This document shows positions 7,982 through 13,873 of a DNA stretch of 13,873 nt, in pieces. The position numbers and the translations under genes were made by a program. How positions within the stretch are numbered: the stretch's first letter is position 1; each line of letters opens with the position of its first letter. This stretch comes from Bacillota bacterium (lineage in GTDB: Bacteria > Bacillota > Dehalobacteriia > UBA4068 > UBA4997), in contig JAFQHB010000097.1 in assembly GCA_017398165.1 (NCBI GenBank), positions 1-13,873 of the forward strand, read 5' to 3'. The notes beneath the pieces were generated by a model, which made no database searches, was not told the origin of the DNA, and saw only the letters and a list, made by a program, of their open reading frames with translations.

Positions 7982-10900
7982 TCAGGAAGCAATATTATCG
8001 ATATAACGGATCAGGATAGTTGCAGCCTCGGCACGGGTGGCATTACCCTGCGGGTTCAGCCTGCCGGCGGCATCACCGGCGATCAGCCCTGTATGGTTAG
8101 CCCACTCCATATAGTCCTCGGCCCAGGCAGATACCATATGGGCATCCAGATACCTGCTCAGATCACCGTCATTCGTCACGTCATAGCCCTTATACTGGCT
8201 GTAACGCATCAGGATAGCCGCCGTCTGCTCACGCGAGACGTTTTGATTCGGGGCAAAAATGCCTTCGCCCATACCGTTGACGATCTCATTGGCAGCCGCC
8301 CAGGTGATAGCATCGCTGTACCACAGACCGTCTTTCACGTCACCAAAGTCGTTGGTGCCGCTAATCGCCGGCTCGCTCTCCAGGCGATACAGGATAGTTA
8401 CCAGCATTGCACGGCTCAGAGATTGCTGCGGTTCAAACTCCGTATCGCTGGTGCCTTTCATCAGGCCACGGCCATAAGCGTCATACACGTTATTGTGGAA
8501 CCAATGTTCTTCCTTGACATCCTCAAAGACTGCGGTAGTAACAGTATCGGTCTGCTGTGCTTTCTCCAGCTCGGCCAGTTTCTCCTCCGCTGCCAGCAGA
8601 GCCTCATAATTCTCTACTTTCAGTCTCTGGGAGGTAGTCAGCGAATCATAAGCCTCGCGAATCTCTGCCAGAGTTTCCTTATCCGCCAGAGTAATATTAC
8701 CCAGCTTATCGATCATAGAAGTCACGCTGCTTGCGGTAGCACCCTCGGGTACGGCTGCGCCGCCACCACCGGCTGCACCGCCACCACCGCCGGAGATCGC
8801 ACCACCACCGCTGGTACTGCTCTGTACGGTAGCCTTACCGTCCAGCACGGTCACAGTGTTGGAGTATTTTGCGGAGTAATACTGTACGTTTTCACCATCA
8901 GTCGAGGGCGCACTGCCCTTGACTGCAAACTTGTACTTCACACCTGCTTCCAGACCGGTGACAGTGTAGCTGGTGCCGGAGACATTCTCGGCTATAGCCT
9001 CATACTTACCGTCTACATCTTTATAGATGGTATAGGTCCTGGCGCCGGCAGGTGCCGTCCAGGTCAGGGTCACAGCTTCGGCACTTACTGCCGAGGTCTT
9101 CAGCGTAGTCACATCACAGGGCACGATGATGTAATCGAGAGTCGCCGTGCCATAGTAATTACCCTTACCGGCAAAGTGGACTACCGCCTTGCCGATACCG
9201 GTACCATTCGTCCAGGATACGAAAACATCACGCATAGTACCATCGCTGTTCAGTGTTGCGTCACTGGATTTGGTCAGAGCGTTCCTGCCATCAAAGGTCA
9301 GGTAGGTAACGGGGCGTACACCGCCACTCTGATAGTAATACTTCGGCACAGGTGTCACAGCGATCGGCTTGCTGATAGTACCAAAGCCTATGGTCGCCTT
9401 GGCAATATCCTTGCCCTTATAGCCGCAGGTCTTACATACGTGATTGACATCCCAGTCGTGGCCGGAAGGCATCACGTAGTCACCGAGCTTCTGGCTCACG
9501 TTGCAGGCATCACACTCATAGGAGGCATAACCACCCCTGGTACAGGTCATACTGCCGCGCTTTTCAGCCTTGTGGGCCACACCATTGGCGTTGCTGTGCC
9601 ACATTTCACCGTCGATGAGGGTCCAGTCGGAATAAACGATCTCACCCAGTTTGGCACAATAGTTCTTGCTGTTCTCTGCAAAGATACCGGTATACTTGGT
9701 CTGGCCGATATTGATGCCTTTAGTACCAAAGTCATAATAATAGCCATCGACCTGCTTCACGCCGGTCAGTTTGGTGCCATCCTTATAGTAAGCATAGCCG
9801 CCGCTCTCGCGTACCCAGCCCTGCTTCTCAGCATAAGACAGGGTATAGGTATCCTCAAAGTTCTTGTAAACATTCTGCATATAGCCGCCGGATTCATCCT
9901 TAGTCTCACCGTTGGCATCAGTGTAGCGGTTGGTAAAGGGCTTCAGACCGTACTTCTGCTGATTCTCAGGCTTCTGAGAGAACGAATACAGGGCATTGGC
10001 ACGCAGGTAGATCTTGTAGCCAATCTCACCACTGTTTACAGCCGTGAAGCGGTCATTCACAAAAGCGGCATCCTTGGGCGTCAGCTTGATACCGCTCACC
10101 AGACACAGCGGATTGGCTGTTGCCGCATCGATAGCCTTGGTCTGATCCACCCAGTTGAGCGTCATAGTCAGGGTATTGGTGCTTTCATCAAAGGTAACAC
10201 CGTTCTCCTGCAGTTTGAAGTATTCATTCAGAATCTTCAGCTCGCTGTAATCTACCTCAAAGCGATCATCAAAGTCAATTACCGGGGTAACCTCTGTCAA
10301 TACGCTGACGCGCTCTGCCAACTGCAGCAGGAAATTCCACGCCGAAGCGTTTGCCGCATCTGCCCCCGGCAGCATATAGACCAGATCCTCCAGATTGGTC
10401 GGGATCGGGATCTGTGTCATATCCATAGCGAAGATATAAGAAGTCACCATATCGCCATCACGAGCTATTGCGGTATAGGTCATCGCATCATCAGTGGTAG
10501 AGTTGGATACCTCTCGGCTCCACGCCAACTGGCGGTCACCAGCGGTCGCCTTCTCAAAATCAAAAGTGTTCTCGCCCTGTTTGTACAGGTTTACGGTGAT
10601 GCTGCCGTTTACATCAGCATCTGCTTTCAGTGCCGCAGTGATCTTGAAGTTTCTGATATTGCTTTCCTCAGCCGCAGTAAACTTAAAGCCACTGATAGTA
10701 CCGGCATTCACAGCCGCCGTCAGGGTAACATCATCCTCGCTGATAGCTACCGGTTTGCCTTCATAAAGCGCCGCTACCGGCAGGGTAATAGTCTGGCCAT
10801 ATACGGCGTCGATAGTACTTCTGGTGAAGTATACGCTGGCCGGGGTAACGATATTGATCGTCTTGCTGCCGATAACCTTATCATCCAGCATCAGCATTAC

Positions 10901-13873
10901 TTCAACATCGCCGGTACGCAGGCCGGTAAATATGCCATCCTGCGTTACAGTGCCCCATTTATCATTGAATACCGCCCAGGTATAGCCCTCCGGCAGCTCC
11001 GCCACATTACCGGTGGCACTGACGCCCACCGGGGTCATAGTTACAGCAGTACCGATAGTGGCATAATCATAATCACTGTTCAGTATCGCATGATCAAATG
11101 CCGTCGAGGACGGAGCAGTGGATACCATAATCAGGGTCGAGCTGACCGAACGTGCGTAGCCATCCGAAGGCTTGCTGGTCACCTGCAGCGCATCGCTGCC
11201 CTCCGGCTTGGATACAAAGGTAGTAGAACCGCCGCCATCCAGGTTGATAGCGATCTCGCAGCCTGCCTCCAGCATAATCTGAGCGATCTCTTCCATACTG
11301 CCGCCGCAGGATACCGGCTCCTGCCGGCCATCCAATACCGTAAATACCACCTTGCCGGTCTTGGTAATACCTACGGCCGTTCTGGATGCACGGTTGGTAT
11401 AATAATCCGAAGAAGCCGTGATCGAGATTTTACCGTCCTTCACCAGCGTAGTACCAAAAGCAGCAACCGCATCACGGAGCTGACCTTTATAGATGCTGTT
11501 ATACTCTTTGGTAGTACCGATCACCGGCTTGCCTTCTTTGGTAATACCAAAGAAGCCGTTGCTGTTCGCAGGATGCCACTCCTTGCCATCCATCACCAGC
11601 AGACCGCCGGGCTCGCCGGTGGACATATTAAAGCCATCAGCGTTGATCGCAGCCACTACCTGATAGTTCGGGATATAATGCTCGCTATTGGGATCACCGT
11701 ACTTATCCTGTGCCGCATTAGCCTGATCCAGTACCCGGGCCATCTTCCACTCAGAAGGATCATTTTCATTATAGTTGGCATTTACCGTTACCTTAGAATT
11801 GGTCAGATCGGCAATCGCCAGATAATAAACCATCTGTTTGTTATCCGCCGAGGTCGCCTTATGAATCTCCTGCGTTATACCGGGCGCCAGCACAGAAGTC
11901 TCCGACGAGAAATCAGTGTAGTACGGATTCTCACTGATCTCTACCCAGTCGCCGGCCAGCCGGCAGATATAATCCGCAAAGGCATAGCAGGAGGCTCTTC
12001 TCAACTGCTCCAGATATTTTGCATCGGTATTGCCAAAATCACGGGTAGCCTCCAGAGTAGTGATAGTTTTGTTATCACAATAAGCCTCATATACCGCAGC
12101 ACGTACCTGTGCGCGCGTACCCGGGTTATCCAGACGCTGCTTCAGGAAGTACTCGGCACGATCAACGTCATCCAGATTCTCGGTGCAATACCCGCTGATG
12201 ATATCAGCCATCATACCGACGGTATAATCATCCTCGGCATACAGCGAATTCATCACATACATCGCGTCAATATCGCCATACCAGTCGGTCAGCGCAAATT
12301 TATCATCCGCGCAGGTAGTCTTCAGGAAGATTTCATCCCGAATCTGCTGGGTCATAGTCTCCAAATCGACATTGGGATCCAGTTTCACCGAGCTGTCAGC
12401 CGAACTGGTATATGCTCTGTCAGCCGCCGTCATCAAGTCAACCAGATCGCCTGCCCAACCGCCGACGTCAGCGTGATTCTGACTGCCGGTATTATGATAG
12501 GTAATATCCATAGTACCGAACATATGGCCGAAATCTACCGTATCTCCATTGGGCAGCGTGAAGTCCACAATGTTCTTCATCGCGGTAACGGCCATCAGTT
12601 CGTTCTCGCCGTTTCCATCAAAATCATAACCGCCGCCCGCATTGATCTGATTCTCCATTCTTCTTACGAAGTTCGCAAAATCAGTATCCTCATAGCCCGC
12701 CATAATACCCCAGGAACCGGAATTATAACGGTCAACACCGGTACGGATGTACTTGATAACCAGAGCTACCGGATCTTTACCGGGATTCTCTTGCACATAT
12801 GCCTCTGCCAGTTGTTCCAGCAGCTGCAGATTGAAAACAAACTCATCATAATCATCGACGGTCGGCACACCCAGCGCCGGGTAAATTTCATAGTTTTCCG
12901 GCTCGGAAGTACCGCAAACAGTGCAGACCTTATGCGCATCATAACCGTCTTCCGTATAGGTAGGAGCTTTGGCATCATATTTGACCCAATCGTGATCAGC
13001 CGTAGGCAGCTCATTATAGGTGGTATAATCGCAGCCTTCCCGCTGACATTCTTCATAGGCATCCCAGCCAACCTCAGCACAGGTAGGTGCTTTGGCCTCA
13101 TACTGCTTCAGGTCGTGTCCCGGCGCGGTGATCTCTGTCATACCGCTCAAAACATTGCCACAGACTTCGCACTTCACGCCGGCTTCGTGGCCGGGCTCGG
13201 TACAGGTGGGCTCCTGTCTTTCGACTGTTATTTCGGTATGACCCAGAGCATCAACCACTTCCTGTGCTACGATCACTTCATTACATACAGAACAGTGCTT
13301 ACCCTCGGTCAGACCTGTTTCAGTACAAGTAGGCTCTACCGCCGCATCCACTACCTCGGTATGACCCAACGCAGCAACCTCTGTCTGAGCCACCAAAACT
13401 TCATTACATACAGAACAGTGCTTGCCCTCAGTCTTACCAGCTTCTGTACAGGTAGCAGCTACCGCTGCATCCACTACCTCGGTATGACCCAACGCAGCAA
13501 CCTCTGTCTGCGCTACGATCACTTCATCACATACAGAACAGTGCTTGCCCTCGGTCTTACCAGCTTCTGTACAGGTAGCAGCTACCGCTGCATCCACTAC
13601 CTCGGTATGACCCAACGCATCAACCTCTGTCTGCGCCACCAAAACTTCATCACATACAGAACAGTGCTTGCCCTCGGTCTTACCAGCTTCGGTACAGGTA
13701 GCAGCTACCGCCGCATCCACTACCTCGGTATGACCCAGAGCAGCAACCTCTGTCTGTGCCACCAAAACTTCATCACATACAGAGCAGTGCTTGCCCTCGG
13801 TCTTACCAGCTTCGGTACAGGTAGCAGCTACCGCTGCATCCACTACCTCGGTATGACCCAACGCATCAACCTC
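7982..13873 (-). CDS. SLH-anchored phosphodiester glycosidase (NAGPA) protein (5' end outside window)
   Basis: The frame is open from the window edge (1963 residues visible) to TGA at 7984-7982; the true start is upstream. Residue 1 below is the Leu codon at 13861-13859. Order: Cys-rich 41-residue repeats 1-331; unrecognised domain about 332-640; phosphodiester glycosidase domain about 655-913 (AAINADGF, SRTAVGI, INLDGGGSTTF, ARSVSSTLI); Ig-like region about 914-1100; carbohydrate-binding-like region about 1100-1340; cell-wall-binding-like Gly/Tyr segment about 1348-1430; lone Cys module 1438-1482; Ig-like domain ending GKGNYYGT about 1485-1582; FN3 about 1583-1672; Gly-rich linker about 1684-1705; helical segment about 1712-1770; three SLH domains 1777-1957. 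NAGPA enzymes cleave sugar-1-phosphodiester bonds, for example freeing N-acetylglucosamine from a phosphate. The SLH block places it on the cell wall. The substrate is not shown by the sequence. Confidence 0.93.
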   Translation of the reverse strand, partial: EVDALGHTEVVDAAVAATCTEAGKTEGKHCSVCDEVLVAQTEVAALGHTEVVDAAVAATCTEAGKTEGKHCSVCDEVLVAQTEVDALGHTEVVDAAVAATCTEAGKTEGKHCSVCDEVIVAQTEVAALGHTEVVDAAVAATCTEAGKTEGKHCSVCNEVLVAQTEVAALGHTEVVDAAVEPTCTETGLTEGKHCSVCNEVIVAQEVVDALGHTEITVERQEPTCTEPGHEAGVKCEVCGNVLSGMTEITAPGHDLKQYEAKAPTCAEVGWDAYEECQREGCDYTTYNELPTADHDWVKYDAKAPTYTEDGYDAHKVCTVCGTSEPENYEIYPALGVPTVDDYDEFVFNLQLLEQLAEAYVQENPGKDPVALVIKYIRTGVDRYNSGSWGIMAGYEDTDFANFVRRMENQINAGGGYDFDGNGENELMAVTAMKNIVDFTLPNGDTVDFGHMFGTMDITYHNTGSQNHADVGGWAGDLVDLMTAADRAYTSSADSSVKLDPNVDLETMTQQIRDEIFLKTTCADDKFALTDWYGDIDAMYVMNSLYAEDDYTVGMMADIISGYCTENLDDVDRAEYFLKQRLDNPGTRAQVRAAVYEAYCDNKTITTLEATRDFGNTDAKYLEQLRRASCYAFADYICRLAGDWVEISENPYYTDFSSETSVLAPGITQEIHKATSADNKQMVYYLAIADLTNSKVTVNANYNENDPSEWKMARVLDQANAAQDKYGDPNSEHYIPNYQVVAAINADGFNMSTGEPGGLLVMDGKEWHPANSNGFFGITKEGKPVIGTTKEYNSIYKGQLRDAVAAFGTTLVKDGKISITASSDYYTNRASRTAVGITKTGKVVFTVLDGRQEPVSCGGSMEEIAQIMLEAGCEIAINLDGGGSTTFVSKPEGSDALQVTSKPSDGYARSVSSTLIMVSTAPSSTAFDHAILNSDYDYATIGTAVTMTPVGVSATGNVAELPEGYTWAVFNDKWGTVTQDGIFTGLRTGDVEVMLMLDDKVIGSKTINIVTPASVYFTRSTIDAVYGQTITLPVAALYEGKPVAISEDDVTLTAAVNAGTISGFKFTAAEESNIRNFKITAALKADADVNGSITVNLYKQGENTFDFEKATAGDRQLAWSREVSNSTTDDAMTYTAIARDGDMVTSYIFAMDMTQIPIPTNLEDLVYMLPGADAANASAWNFLLQLAERVSVLTEVTPVIDFDDRFEVDYSELKILNEYFKLQENGVTFDESTNTLTMTLNWVDQTKAIDAATANPLCLVSGIKLTPKDAAFVNDRFTAVNSGEIGYKIYLRANALYSFSQKPENQQKYGLKPFTNRYTDANGETKDESGGYMQNVYKNFEDTYTLSYAEKQGWVRESGGYAYYKDGTKLTGVKQVDGYYYDFGTKGINIGQTKYTGIFAENSKNYCAKLGEIVYSDWTLIDGEMWHSNANGVAHKAEKRGSMTCTRGGYASYECDACNVSQKLGDYVMPSGHDWDVNHVCKTCGYKGKDIAKATIGFGTISKPIAVTPVPKYYYQSGGVRPVTYLTFDGRNALTKSSDATLNSDGTMRDVFVSWTNGTGIGKAVVHFAGKGNYYGTATLDYIIVPCDVTTLKTSAVSAEAVTLTWTAPAGARTYTIYKDVDGKYEAIAENVSGTSYTVTGLEAGVKYKFAVKGSAPSTDGENVQYYSAKYSNTVTVLDGKATVQSSTSGGGAISGGGGGAAGGGGAAVPEGATASSVTSMIDKLGNITLADKETLAEIREAYDSLTTSQRLKVENYEALLAAEEKLAELEKAQQTDTVTTAVFEDVKEEHWFHNNVYDAYGRGLMKGTSDTEFEPQQSLSRAMLVTILYRLESEPAISGTNDFGDVKDGLWYSDAITWAAANEIVNGMGEGIFAPNQNVSREQTAAILMRYSQYKGYDVTNDGDLSRYLDAHMVSAWAEDYMEWANHTGLIAGDAAGRLNPQGNATRAEAATILIRYIDNIAS
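7985..8533 (-). other. Three C-terminal SLH domains of the phosphodiester glycosidase protein
   Basis: Residues 1777-1957: FEDVKEEHWF...GLMKGTSDTEFEPQQSLSRAM, FGDVKDGLWY...EIVNGMGEGIFAPNQNVSREQ, and the more divergent YLDAHMVSAWAEDYM...GLIAGDAAGRLNPQGNATRAE. The set is complete and ends at the stop codon. The SxRxx/TRAE positions, thought to contact the wall polymer, are kept in all three. Confidence 0.92.
11123..11899 (-). other. Phosphodiester glycosidase (NAGPA-type) catalytic domain
   Basis: Residues about 655-913 of the upstream protein. The pattern is typical of the family: an AAINADGFN...GEPGGLLV strand, FGITKEGKPVIG, SRTAVGITKTGKVVFTVLDGR, a short helix, INLDGGGSTTF, then ARSVSSTLIMV. 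The LDGGGS loop is the family's most conserved element. No key segment appears missing. Confidence 0.88.
11942..12868 (-). other. Unrecognised domain with His/Asp/Trp cluster
   Basis: Residues about 332-640 between the Cys repeats and the glycosidase domain. It begins with a helix rich in Leu and Glu, holds an EF-hand-like DFDGNGENE (413-421), then a dense polar cluster FGHMFGTMD (445-452), NH (462-463) and DVGGWAGDL (465-473). The rest looks helical with scattered Cys. I cannot name a family. The packed His, Asp and Trp-Gly residues suggest an active or metal-binding site, which is inference. Confidence 0.5.
12869..13123 (-). repeat. Degenerate Cys-rich repeats (units 7 and 8)
   Basis: Two older units, residues 247-288 and 289-331: one begins PGHDLKQYEAKAPTC and has CQREGC in place of CSVC; the other begins DHDWVKYDAKAPTY and has CTVC, with its first Cys replaced by Tyr. 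They form the boundary between the young repeat array and the globular domains. Confidence 0.75.
13124..13873 (-). repeat. 123-bp tandem repeats encoding Cys-rich 41-residue units
   Basis: Units lie at 13861-13739, 13738-13616, 13615-13493, 13492-13370, 13369-13247 and 13246-13124, and the array continues past the window edge. The first four are nearly identical in DNA; the fifth and sixth diverge. Each encodes LGHTE...C-x10-C-x2-C. Small variants are shuffled between units: EVAA or EVDA, VLVAQ or VIVAQ, CSVCD or CSVCN. Such repeats form stalks in surface proteins of gut Clostridia. The Cys and His pattern could bind zinc or form disulfides. Confidence 0.92.

Noticed and set aside
12766..13101. 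Minus-strand frame of 111 codons and similar short frames over both genes
   Set aside because: They overlap the real coding frames in another register and have Arg/Pro/Ser-rich shadow translations.
13859..13861. TTG as the start codon of the phosphodiester glycosidase gene
   Set aside because: It encodes Leu inside the repeated LGHTE unit; the frame is open upstream and there is no signal peptide, so the real start is outside the window.
13247..13873. CRISPR array
   Set aside because: The 123-bp period has no alternation of short repeats and unique spacers, and every unit is in-frame protein coding.

Overview
The window carries two very large genes, both on the minus strand and both cut by the window edges. 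Each encodes a giant modular surface protein anchored by S-layer homology (SLH) domains. SLH anchoring, long 'GHTEVVDAAV...CTEAG...HCSVC' type repeats, a Gly-rich linker before the SLH block and a moderately GC-rich AGC/CTG/GCC codon style suggest a Gram-positive-type gut Clostridia/Oscillospirales-like bacterium. No 16S or housekeeping gene is present to prove this.

Layout in transcription order (right to left). Positions 13873-7982 hold the upstream gene. Its 5' end is missing, because the window edge falls inside a 123-bp tandem repeat. It runs: Cys-rich 41-residue repeats, an unrecognised roughly 300-residue domain, a phosphodiester glycosidase (NAGPA-type) domain, Ig-like and carbohydrate-binding-like regions, a cell-wall-binding-like region, fibronectin type III, a Gly-rich linker, a helical segment and three SLH domains. 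A strong intrinsic terminator follows (7858-7925). Positions 7579-7857 are an untranslated leader with a weak promoter candidate, an orphan Shine-Dalgarno sequence and the true ribosome binding site of the next gene. Positions 7578-1 hold the downstream gene, with an intact 5' end and signal peptide and an open 3' end (2526 codons visible, no stop). It runs: four jelly-roll modules in an A-B-A-B order, two complete purple-acid-phosphatase-like metallophosphoesterase units, a lamin-tail domain, a choice-of-anchor I propeller-like domain, an acidic/Ser linker, an InlB-like repeat and at least three SLH repeats (the third is cut).

The two proteins would sit together on the cell wall. One predicted enzyme opens sugar phosphodiesters and the other removes phosphate from phosphomonoesters, so a division of labour on extracellular phosphoglycans or nucleotides is plausible. 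That link is inference. The terminator and separate leader suggest the genes are neighbours with their own transcription units rather than one tight operon.

The plus strand has no credible gene. Its very long open frames are mirror images of the minus-strand genes, kept open because these genes almost never use TTA, CTA or TCA codons.
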